The notes beneath the pieces are model-generated. The model saw only the letters and a program-made list of their open reading frames with translations, was not told where the DNA came from and made no database searches. A DNA stretch of 49,449 nt from Nocardia yamanashiensis NBRC 100130 (GTDB lineage: Bacteria > Actinomycetota > Actinomycetes > Mycobacteriales > Mycobacteriaceae): positions 1 through 49,449 of the forward strand of contig NZ_BDCD01000049.1 of NCBI RefSeq assembly GCF_001613325.1. Reading direction: 5' to 3'. Shown one piece after another: positions 43,436-49,449 of the stretch. Every line of letters begins with the position of its first letter. Position 1 is the stretch's first letter. Made by a program: the position numbers and the translations under genes.

Positions 43436-43723
43436 ATGCCTCCGCACACCCAAAATGAGGCACACGCCGCACGCATCATCAGCGCGGTCGGTGCAGTGTT
43501 CGCCATTACCGAGGGCGTTTATATCGTGATGCTCGTGCTCGACGTCGATCAGACCAATCGCGCGTTCACGTTCATCAAATCGTTCGCCGAGCCGCTGGCA
43601 GTGTTCTTCCCGAACATGTTTCACACCGGCAACGGCGATTTGGACATAGTCGTCAACTACGGGCTAGCCGCGATCTTCTGGCTACTGGTCACCGGATTCA
43701 TCGCACGCGTGGTGGCTCGCTAG
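43436..43723 (+). CDS. Small membrane protein, second tandem paralogue
   Basis: This 95-residue protein has the same layout as its neighbour, including EGVYIVMLVLDVDQTNR, FHTGNGDLDIVVNYG and a closing IFWLLVTGFIARVVAR. It follows the first copy by 39 bases. A CATATA hexamer six bases before the ATG suggests a leaderless message. A decayed remnant of a third copy lies beyond the transposon at 45307. Confidence 0.72.
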   Translation: MPPHTQNEAHAARIISAVGAVFAITEGVYIVMLVLDVDQTNRAFTFIKSFAEPLAVFFPNMFHTGNGDLDIVVNYGLAAIFWLLVTGFIARVVAR

Positions 43724-43756
43724 AGGTCACCGCCCCAACAGATCCAGCGCGTTGAG
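43670..43756. repeat. Left copy of an imperfect duplication flanking the tnpB element
   Basis: The end of the second membrane-protein gene plus about 30 bases beyond its stop is repeated at 45307-45368. The shared parts are GCGATC-T/C-TCTGG and the stretch from CGCTAG to GCGTTGAG or GCGGTGAG, with about 26 of 32 bases equal in the latter. The right copy lacks about 25 internal bases. Confidence 0.65.
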
Positions 43757-43789
43757 CGATGCGACTTACAGCGAGGTGCGGTTGAGCCG
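43727..43789 (-). pseudogene. Remnant of a pucR 3' end
   Basis: Read on the minus strand this encodes RLNRTSL, a stop, then VASLNALDLLGR and a stop. It aligns without gaps to RSEHTPLFAAALTALDLSAG at the end of the intact PucR protein encoded at 45333-46520, with TAA in place of the Phe codon. The similarity ends exactly where the TTGAC target of the transposon begins. Confidence 0.6.
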
Positions 43790-43794
43790 TTGAC
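43790..43794 (+). other. TTGAC target site (transposon-adjacent motif)
   Basis: TTGAC lies immediately left of the element, where IS200/IS605 elements have their target or transposon-adjacent motif. The same pentamer ends the element at 45297-45301. Confidence 0.6.
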
Positions 43795-43847
43795 AAATCG
43801 CCTGGCGCGTCGGGATTTTCACGTTTGGAGTGTCACCACCGAATAGC

Positions 43848-43853
43848 TACGCT
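43848..43853 (+). promoter_or_regulatory. Leaderless -10 element of tnpB
   Basis: TACGCT ends seven bases before the ATG at 43861. No ribosome site precedes this ATG, which agrees with a leaderless transcript. Confidence 0.5.
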
Positions 43854-43860
43854 CGAACAC

Positions 43861-45216
43861 ATGAGCGAATCGAAGCCTTCGAGCCGTCCCCCCGCCGGGC
43901 TGGTGCGCCAGGCCTACCGGTTCGCACTCGAACCGACCTTCGATCAGGAGCAGGCGTTGCGGTCGCATTGCGGGGGTATGCGATTCGCCTTCAACTGGGC
44001 CCGCCACAAGGTCCTCTCCAACTGGAACCAGCGCAAGGCGGAGGCCTCCTACGGGATCCCTGAAGAAGACCGCACGCCATGGATCGACAAGTCCGCATAC
44101 AGCCTGCGCAAAGCATGGAACGCGGAAAAGGATGACGTCGCGCCTTGGTGGCGCGAGAACAGCAAAGAGGCCTACGCGTGCGGTCTTGCACGTGCGGCAG
44201 ACGCCTTCGCAAACCACTCCGCATCCAAGCGCGGCAAGCGTTCCGGTCCGAAAATGGGTGTGCCACAACCGAAAAAGAAGCACTCACACCAGTCTTACAC
44301 TGTAACCACCGGTTGCTACGGGCTCGGTGAAGGTTCACATGGGGTCAAGATCCCACGCGTCGGCACCGTACGGACCGCAGAATCAACCCGCAAACTCGCC
44401 CGACGCCTTCGTAACGGCACCGCCGAAATCGGCTCCGCCACCTACTCCTACCGGGGTCGCCGGTGGTACGTGTCCTTCAGCGTACGAGTACGTCGCGAAG
44501 ATCCGAAGCCTGTCCACCCGGATGCCATTGTTGGCGTTGATGTGGGTGTGAAGAGCCTTGCGGTCCTGTCGACAGGAGAGGTGATACCCAACCCGAAGCA
44601 CTATCAGAGGGCCCATGCACTCCGCCGCCGACTCGCGCGCAAGCGTTCTCGAAGACGAGGCCCCCACCAACGCACGGGTACGCCACCCTCCAATCGCTGG
44701 CAGAAGGCCAACGACAAGGCCAACCGGCTCGAGCGGAGAGTGACTGCGATGCGCGCCGATGGCCTGCATAAGCTCACCACCCACCTGACCCGGATGTATG
44801 GGACGGTCGTGATCGAGGACCTGAACGTTGCCGGAATGCTGCGCAACCGGTCGCTCGCCCAAGCGATCTGGTCGACCGCCTTCGGCCAGTTACGCCGCCA
44901 GGTCGAGTACAAAACCAACTGGCGGGGTGTGGTGCTGGTGATAGCAGATCGCTGGTACCCGAGCTCCAAGACATGTTCTGCTTGCAAAACAGTGAAAAAC
45001 AAACTGATGCTGGGAGAACGCGTGTTCCGGTGCGAGGCCTGTGGTCTCGTGCTCGATCGTGATCTGAACGCTGCTCGGAATCTGGCAGCGTTGGCGTCCT
45101 CGGCGAGTTGCGTCGGGACCTTAAACTCGCCCGCTGGAAACCATGTAAGACCAGGCCTGCCTGGCGATGGTATCGCCACGGGAAGACCCGAGACTACGGT
45201 TGCGGGCCAACCCTGA
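43861..45216 (+). CDS. tnpB: RNA-guided endonuclease TnpB
   Basis: This 451-residue TnpB has an N-terminal HTH/REC-type region (QAYRFALEPTFDQEQALRSHCGGMRFAFNW) and an intact RuvC site: Asp227 in VGVDVG, Glu319 in VVIEDLN and Asp401 in DRDLNAARNL. The zinc ribbon has Cys372, Cys375, Cys391 and Cys394. All catalytic and zinc ligands are present, so it should be an active nuclease. TnpB uses an RNA made from the 3' end of the gene and right end to cut DNA next to the target motif. The ATG at 43861 fits a leaderless promoter. Its codon usage and lower GC than the neighbours suggest more recent arrival. Confidence 0.92.
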   Translation: MSESKPSSRPPAGLVRQAYRFALEPTFDQEQALRSHCGGMRFAFNWARHKVLSNWNQRKAEASYGIPEEDRTPWIDKSAYSLRKAWNAEKDDVAPWWRENSKEAYACGLARAADAFANHSASKRGKRSGPKMGVPQPKKKHSHQSYTVTTGCYGLGEGSHGVKIPRVGTVRTAESTRKLARRLRNGTAEIGSATYSYRGRRWYVSFSVRVRREDPKPVHPDAIVGVDVGVKSLAVLSTGEVIPNPKHYQRAHALRRRLARKRSRRRGPHQRTGTPPSNRWQKANDKANRLERRVTAMRADGLHKLTTHLTRMYGTVVIEDLNVAGMLRNRSLAQAIWSTAFGQLRRQVEYKTNWRGVVLVIADRWYPSSKTCSACKTVKNKLMLGERVFRCEACGLVLDRDLNAARNLAALASSASCVGTLNSPAGNHVRPGLPGDGIATGRPETTVAGQP

Positions 45217-45301
45217 CGGAGCAATCCGGCAGGTCACGGAAGAAAACTGGAATTCCGTGAACGGCGAACACTGCACCGACCTATGCAGACACTCCCTTGA
45301 C
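45050..45301 (+). ncRNA. Predicted omega (reRNA) guide RNA scaffold
   Basis: In active TnpB elements the guide RNA spans the 3' part of tnpB and the right end, with about 16-20 bases of flanking DNA as guide. The hairpins at 45235-45259 and 45271-45288 and the element end at 45301 fit. The 5' limit is a guess; the guide would begin at 45302. Confidence 0.45.
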
Positions 45302-45306
45302 CAGCG

Positions 45307-45336
45307 GCGATCCTCTGGTTACCGGTGACCCGCTAG
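45307..45336 (+). pseudogene. Remnant of a third small membrane-protein copy
   Basis: Encodes AILWLPVTR and a stop, matching AIFWLLVT...R-stop at the end of the paralogue at 43436-43723 with eight codons missing. It is the right copy of the flanking duplication, with the upstream part of the gene lost. Confidence 0.55.
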
Positions 45337-45368
45337 GGGTCGCCGGCCGACAGGTCCAGCGCGGTGAG
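45307..45368. repeat. Right copy of the duplication flanking the tnpB element
   Basis: It corresponds to 43670-43756 with an internal deletion. The stretch contains the stop of the membrane-protein remnant and the last codons of the intact pucR gene, whose stop codons overlap in CTAG. Confidence 0.65.
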
Positions 45369-46520
45369 TGCCGCGGCGAACAGAGGAGTGTGCTCGGAAC
45401 GGCCCGGGTCGTAGCCGGTCAGCGTGGCGATGCGGCCCAGGCGGTAATTCAGCGTATTGCGGTGGACCACCAGGGACTCCGCGGCGGCCACGCGATTGTG
45501 GTCGTGCGCCAGGTAGGCCCGCAGCGCGTCCATCAGATGCGGTTGGCCGGACAGCGGTTCCAGCAGGCCCAGCAGCCAGGCGCGGGCGGGGCCGGGGCGG
45601 GCGAACTGGTATTGCAGGGCGAGATCGGCCATGCGGTAGACGCCGGTGGGGCGGTTCAGGTTCCAGGCCAGCCGGGCGATCTCGATGGCTTCCTCGGCGC
45701 GGGCCGGGATCTCCGCAACGGTTGCCGCGGTGGCGCTTCCGGCGACCAGGCGCAGGCTCGCGGCGGCGGCGATGCGGGCGACCGCGGTATCGAGGCGGGC
45801 GGCCGGTTCGCTGTGCGGCAGCAGCACCCAGCCGCCATTGCGGTCCAGCACCGACAGCGCTTGCGGGGACAGCGCTTCGAGCTCACCGTGGATGACGCGC
45901 AGCGCGGGGCGGACGCCTTCGGGTCCTTCCGGGCCGGCGCGCAGTGCGAGGACGTGAAATCCGTGCAGGGCGAGGCCGAATCGCTCGGCCAGTAGTTCGG
46001 CGGGTTTGCCCTGCAGCAGGGCCAGTGCCAGCGCGCGTTTCACCTCGCGCTGTTCCCAGTGCAGGTCCTGGCGCTCACGCAGGTAGGAAGCGGCCACGCC
46101 CGGCACCACCGCGCCGAGATAACCCAGCAGCTGCGGCACCGCGGCCAGCAGCTCGTCCCGGTCGGCATCGGTGCGGGCGGCCGCGACGAGATAGTTCCAG
46201 GCGGCCAGCGCGCCGCGGTGATACACCGCCAGCACGGTTTCGAGCGAGATGCCTTCGCGCGCACGGCGAACCGCGACCTCGATCATGGCTTCGAGGTCCG
46301 CGGGCCGGGGTTCACGCCCCTCCGCCAGCAGCCGCAGGAACAGGCGCAGATTGTCCTCGGCCCGCCGCACCACGTCCTGCTCGACCCCGCCGTAGGGCAA
46401 TTGCTGATACTCCGGGGCGACCTGGAGGATGGCGGCGACCATCTCACGCGCCACCTCGTTCACGTGCGCACCGAGGAACGCGGTGAACGGTGAGGTCGGA
46501 CCTCCTGCTGCGGTACTCAC
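45333..46520 (-). CDS. PucR-family transcriptional regulator
   Basis: The protein has 395 residues. A long helical N-terminal part and GGDEF-like middle region precede the PucR C-terminal HTH (LRAYLAHDHNRVAAAESLVVHRNTLNYRLGRIATLTGYD). PucR proteins control purine, amino-acid or other catabolic genes. No target is evident nearby, though apt (purine salvage) lies next upstream on the same strand. GTG at 46520 is preferred over the in-frame codon at 46556 since an AT-rich -10-like CAATAT lies just upstream. The last 20 residues correspond to the decayed copy at 43727. Confidence 0.85.
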   Translation of the reverse strand: MSTAAGGPTSPFTAFLGAHVNEVAREMVAAILQVAPEYQQLPYGGVEQDVVRRAEDNLRLFLRLLAEGREPRPADLEAMIEVAVRRAREGISLETVLAVYHRGALAAWNYLVAAARTDADRDELLAAVPQLLGYLGAVVPGVAASYLRERQDLHWEQREVKRALALALLQGKPAELLAERFGLALHGFHVLALRAGPEGPEGVRPALRVIHGELEALSPQALSVLDRNGGWVLLPHSEPAARLDTAVARIAAAASLRLVAGSATAATVAEIPARAEEAIEIARLAWNLNRPTGVYRMADLALQYQFARPGPARAWLLGLLEPLSGQPHLMDALRAYLAHDHNRVAAAESLVVHRNTLNYRLGRIATLTGYDPGRSEHTPLFAAALTALDLSAGDP

Positions 46521-46670
46521 CCCACATATTGTGAAGGCGAACGAATCGGCCTGCACGGCAAGCGTTCACAGCAGGACCGTTCGGTGTGATCCAGGCCGCG
46601 GTTTGTCATCCGGCCAAATCGGGAGGTCAGGCCGGCCGCCCGGTGGGTACGCGGCGCGGGTGCGCGAAGG

Positions 46671-47243
46671 TCAGAGCTTGACGACCGAGGTGAGCGGGTA
46701 GTCGCCCTGGCGGTCGCGGCCGCCCAGGAAGCCCAGTTCGAGCACGACCGCCGCGGCCACCACTTCGGCGCCGGCGGCCTTGAAGAGCTCGGCCGCGGCG
46801 GCGAGGGTGCCGCCGGTGGCCAGGACATCGTCGAGGAGCAGCACGCGGCGGCCCTTCAGGTCGATGCCGTCGGCGGGGATTTCGAGTGCGGCGGAACCGT
46901 ATTCGAGGGTGTACTCGCGGGAGATGACCGGCGGCGGCAGCTTGCCGGCCTTGCGGACGGCGATGACGCCGGTGCCGAGGATGGCGGCGACGCCCGCGCC
47001 GAGCAGGAAACCGCGCGCGTCCACGCCCGCCACCAGGTCGGCGTCGGGGGCGCAGGCCGCGAAGCAGTCCAGCACCGCGCGGAAGCCCTCCGCGTCGGCG
47101 AACACGGGCGTGAGATCGGCGAAACGCACTCCCGGGGTCGGGAAGTCGTCGTGCCAGCGGGTCAGGCGTTCGACCGCCTGCGCCGCCTTCGCGGTCCGCT
47201 CACCGGCGGCCTCGGCCGAGTCCACCAATTCGTGCTTGCTCAT
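46671..47243 (-). CDS. apt: Adenine phosphoribosyltransferase
   Basis: This 190-residue type I phosphoribosyltransferase has the PRPP loop VLLLDDVLATGGT (134-146), DFPTPGVRFADLTPVF at the N-terminus and VAGVDARGFLLG, as in Apt. It converts adenine and PRPP to AMP. The ATG at 47243 has a GGAGTGGG-type site upstream. It follows the lipoprotein gene by 37 bases and so belongs to the secDF, lipoprotein, apt block known from mycobacteria. The usual next gene, rel, is displaced to 38993. Confidence 0.94.
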   Translation of the reverse strand: MSKHELVDSAEAAGERTAKAAQAVERLTRWHDDFPTPGVRFADLTPVFADAEGFRAVLDCFAACAPDADLVAGVDARGFLLGAGVAAILGTGVIAVRKAGKLPPPVISREYTLEYGSAALEIPADGIDLKGRRVLLLDDVLATGGTLAAAAELFKAAGAEVVAAAVVLELGFLGGRDRQGDYPLTSVVKL

Positions 47244-47280
47244 CTCCACCCACTCCTCGTCACCACGCCGCCGCGGCCCA

Positions 47281-48990
47281 TTACCGCTCGAGTACCCAGC
47301 GATCCATATTCCAGCCCGCACCCGCCCGGGTGGGGCTCGTGACACCGTTCTTCAAGCCGTCACCGAACGCGACGGTGCGCGGTTCGGCGAACAGCGGGAC
47401 GGACGGCATCTCGCTCCACAGCAGGTTCTCCTGCTCGGTCAAAAGGTTCAGCGTCGTGCCCGAGTCCTGCTCGGCCGCAAGCTGATCCGCGATGGCATCG
47501 TAGCGGCCGTTACCGAAACGACCGAAATTCAGTCCCTGTCCGGTGCGCAGCGCGGCGGTGGCCTCGTTACCGGTCAGCGAACCCGACGGACCCGGCATGG
47601 ACGCCGTTCCGGCCAGCACCGCGTCCACCTTGCCCTCGGTGAGCTGCGCCGCGGTGAAATCGGGCGCGCCCGCGTCCACCACGGTGATGCCGGCGGCCTG
47701 GCACGATTCGGTGATCATCGCCACGGTCGCGGCCCGGCGCTCATCGGGCTTCACATAGCCGATGCGCACGGTCTGGCCCTTGAGCCCGGAGGACTGCGCC
47801 GCCTGGCTCGCCGCCCCCGCGTCGCCGCCCTTGTAGCGGTCGGCCGCGCCGGTGGTGGCCGGATAGTAGATCGAATCCTGCTGCTGGACGCGCGAGTTCA
47901 GCGGTCCCGAGCCGAGCCCGGATTTGACCGTGTATCCCGGATGCCCGAGCTTGTCGAACAGCGCCTGCCGCGGCACGCACAGCGCGAACGCGCGGCGGGC
48001 GTCGACCGATCCGAACACCCCGCCGGTGGCGAGCACCAGCTGTTCCGCACCGCGGCCGGGCTGATTCTCCTTCGAGAACCCGCCGAGCCCGATATCGCCG
48101 AAGGAGCCCGCGCCGATGTCGATGACGCCCACCGACTTGGACTCGATCTTGGACTTCAGATCGAAGTTCTTGGGCCACACCACGATGCGCGGCGTCTTGG
48201 CGGCATTGCCCCACCAGCGCTCGTTCTTCACCAGCACCAGGCCGTCCTTGTCGGAGAAGGATTCGACGCGGTACGGACCCGAGGACGGCAGCACCGACGG
48301 ATCGATCTTGCCCGGGGTGAGCTTCCAGCCGTTGTTCCAGAACTCGGCGATCTTCTCCACCGTGGCCTGATCACCGGATTGCAAGGGCGCCACCACATTC
48401 GGCGCCTTCACCGCGGTCGCGACCACGTGCGCGGGCATCAGCTCGGCGGCGGTGAACAGCGTCTTCCAGTTCACGTACTTGCGGCCCGGCCGGAACACCA
48501 CGGTGGCGTCCTTGGACCCGGGCTGGCAGTCCACCCGCTCGATATCGCTGTACCCGGAGGTGCTCGCGGCCTCGAACATGGGCACCGGCCCGCCCGGACC
48601 GGCCTTGGTGAACCGGCCGCTGCGCGCGGCCCAGGTCAGCACCAGGTCGTCGCACGCGGTGGGCGCCCCGTCGGAGTACACCCCGTCCGGATTCAACCGG
48701 TACTGGATGGTCTGCGCCTCGCCCGGCACCTCCTTGGCGGTGCCGGTGTCGGTGTCGGCGACGGGCTGCCCGTCGGGCCCGGTGTAGAAGAACCCGGTCA
48801 GCACCCGCGAGAACACCGCGGCCGCACCGCCGTTCGCGCCGAGCGCGCTGCCGCCGTTGTAGCTGGCGATCACCGCGTCCACGCCGTAGCCGATGGACGG
48901 CACCTGGTTCTTGCCGGCGCAAGAGGTGAGCGCACCCACCGTGAGCACACCGGCCAGCAGCGCGGCGGCCCCGCGCCGCGCCGTCACCAT
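47281..48990 (-). CDS. ABC-type solute-binding lipoprotein, family 5 (Rv2585c-like)
   Basis: This 569-residue lipoprotein has an N-terminal signal and lipobox LTSC (Cys24). The body is a family-5 (peptide/oligopeptide-binding) solute-binding fold: FSRVLTGFFYTGPDGQPV, IQYRLNPDGVYSDGAPTACDDLVLTW, GPYRVESFSDKDGLVLVKNERWWG and a C-terminal half with RRAFALCVPRQALFDKLG. In mycobacteria the same place between secF and apt is held by Rv2585c. No permease or ATPase genes are next to it. ATG at 48990 overlaps the upstream gene's stop by 7 bases, indicating coupled translation. Confidence 0.88.
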   Translation of the reverse strand: MVTARRGAAALLAGVLTVGALTSCAGKNQVPSIGYGVDAVIASYNGGSALGANGGAAAVFSRVLTGFFYTGPDGQPVADTDTGTAKEVPGEAQTIQYRLNPDGVYSDGAPTACDDLVLTWAARSGRFTKAGPGGPVPMFEAASTSGYSDIERVDCQPGSKDATVVFRPGRKYVNWKTLFTAAELMPAHVVATAVKAPNVVAPLQSGDQATVEKIAEFWNNGWKLTPGKIDPSVLPSSGPYRVESFSDKDGLVLVKNERWWGNAAKTPRIVVWPKNFDLKSKIESKSVGVIDIGAGSFGDIGLGGFSKENQPGRGAEQLVLATGGVFGSVDARRAFALCVPRQALFDKLGHPGYTVKSGLGSGPLNSRVQQQDSIYYPATTGAADRYKGGDAGAASQAAQSSGLKGQTVRIGYVKPDERRAATVAMITESCQAAGITVVDAGAPDFTAAQLTEGKVDAVLAGTASMPGPSGSLTGNEATAALRTGQGLNFGRFGNGRYDAIADQLAAEQDSGTTLNLLTEQENLLWSEMPSVPLFAEPRTVAFGDGLKNGVTSPTRAGAGWNMDRWVLER

Positions 48991-49349
48991 CCCATCGCCC
49001 CGCGGCCGGCGGTGACCACACCGCCGCGCCGCAAGGTGAATCCGCCGTCCCACGATCGTCGTCTGCCCGGCCGGGTGGCCGCTTCGCGGGTGCCGACTTC
49101 ACGGCCGGGACCGCGCCCGCCGCGGCCGTGCCCGGAATCGGCACGCGCCTCGGCGTTCTCGCTCCGTTCCGCGTCGTACTCGTCGATGACCGCGTCCATC
49201 CGGTCGATCATCGAGTCCAGCCGTTCGCGCGCCGATTCCGGGCGGGCGGCCGAATCCTCCTGCGGCGCGGTGGTTTCCGCGGCAGTCTCTTCCGTTTCTC
49301 GGCGCACTTCGGTGTCCCTGCTCTCCGGCGCATCCACTGTTCGGTTCAT
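48984..49349 (-). CDS. Small acidic protein between secF and the lipoprotein gene
   Basis: This 121-residue protein has an acidic, Glu/Ala-rich N-terminal half with a coiled-coil-like segment (SARERLDSMIDRMDAVIDEYDAER) and a Gly/Arg-rich, probably disordered C-terminal half. A GGGGG-type ribosome site precedes the ATG, 23 bases after the secF stop. The stop overlaps the lipoprotein start by 7 bases. No family is recognised. The GC-rich second half is compatible with a real but poorly conserved protein. Confidence 0.55.
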   Translation of the reverse strand: MNRTVDAPESRDTEVRRETEETAAETTAPQEDSAARPESARERLDSMIDRMDAVIDEYDAERSENAEARADSGHGRGGRGPGREVGTREAATRPGRRRSWDGGFTLRRGGVVTAGRGAMGW

Positions 49350-49372
49350 TGACGAGCCCCCTGCTTACTTTC

Positions 49373-49449
49373 TCAGTGCCGTCTCTTGGTTCGTTTTCCG
49401 GTCGGTCGCGCACCGGCGCGCGGCGCTTCGCCACCGCGTGCCCGGCCCG
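49373..49449 (-). CDS. secF: C-terminal end of SecF (partial)
   Basis: The last 24 codons of a leftward frame enter from the right edge and end GARPTGKRTKRRH-stop, a basic tail like those of actinobacterial SecF. The order secF, lipoprotein, apt, rel in mycobacteria supports the call. Only the tail is visible, so this rests mostly on synteny. Confidence 0.55.
   Translation of the reverse strand, partial: GRARGGEAPRAGARPTGKRTKRRH

Larger units (their letters stand above)
43795..45301 (+). mobile_element. tnpB-only IS200/IS605-type element
   Basis: The element of 1507 bases carries only tnpB; no TnpA transposase is present, so mobility would need help in trans. Boundaries come from two facts: pucR similarity stops at 43789 followed by TTGAC, and the duplicated flank resumes at 45302-45307 directly after a second TTGAC. 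Near the right end, hairpins CTGCA/TGCAG (45271-45288) and CACGGAA/TTCCGTG (45235-45259) lie close to the cleavage site, as is typical. TTGAT/TTGAC cleavage sites are known for ISDra2 (from memory). Confidence 0.75.

Noticed and set aside
40687..43458. A 923-codon open frame antisense to the wall hydrolase gene
   Set aside because: It spans two genes and intergenic DNA and has no recognisable domain; it is a shadow frame.
1..49449. CRISPR arrays, tRNA or rRNA genes
   Set aside because: No regularly spaced repeats were seen, and no cloverleaf or rRNA-like segments were recognised on either strand.

Overview
The window is high-GC actinobacterial DNA, most likely from Nocardia or a close relative. 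The evidence is the overall GC content, the mycolate-group block secF, ABC-type lipoprotein, apt and rel at the right end, frequent GTG/TTG starts, several likely leaderless genes, and a set of genes that matches the Nocardia beta-lactone (nocardiolactone-type) pathway. I see no rRNA, tRNA or CRISPR array.

Layout, left to right. (1) 1-5115, minus strand: an operon with the look of an actinobacterial type IV secretion or conjugation locus. It encodes a polytopic TrbL/VirB6-like protein (cut by the window edge), a single-span protein with a soluble domain, two small membrane proteins, two P-loop NTPase-like proteins lacking the usual P-loop lysine, and a bitopic membrane protein. (2) 5.4-20.1 kb: metabolic and regulatory genes. 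These include an SDR dehydrogenase, an alpha/beta hydrolase with an ADP-ribosylglycohydrolase, a SoxR/MFS efflux pair with a clear SoxR box, a double-HTH MerR protein divergent from an erythromycin-esterase-family protein, a family-A DNA polymerase paralogue, a stand-alone KOW protein, AraC, two TetR and one XRE regulator. (3) 20.2-30.2 kb: the most distinctive region. A lipase, a large LuxR regulator and two OleA-like thiolases run leftward. An OleC-like adenylate-forming enzyme, a 56-residue protein, an OleD-like reductase and an alpha/beta hydrolase with a cysteine nucleophile run rightward. One thiolase keeps the catalytic Cys and lacks the catalytic Glu, and the other has the Glu and lacks the Cys, so they should work as a heterodimer. 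No OleB decarboxylase is present, so the expected product is a beta-lactone rather than an olefin.

(4) 30.2-36.6 kb: short independent units, namely ppnP, an inositol-phosphatase-like protein, a methyltransferase, a VOC protein, a hydrolase, a GntR regulator and two hypothetical membrane or secreted proteins. (5) 36.6-49.4 kb: rel (the (p)ppGpp synthetase/hydrolase), then about 7.7 kb of other genes, then apt, the lipoprotein and the tail of secF. In mycobacteria apt and rel are neighbours, so this interval interrupts a known order. It holds an ABC-F protein, a three-domain cell-wall hydrolase with two decayed domains, two tandem small membrane paralogues, a tnpB-only IS605-type element whose ends can be placed to the base, and a PucR regulator. 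Short decayed copies of the membrane-protein and pucR 3' ends flank the element, showing that it entered an already duplicated and partly deleted segment.
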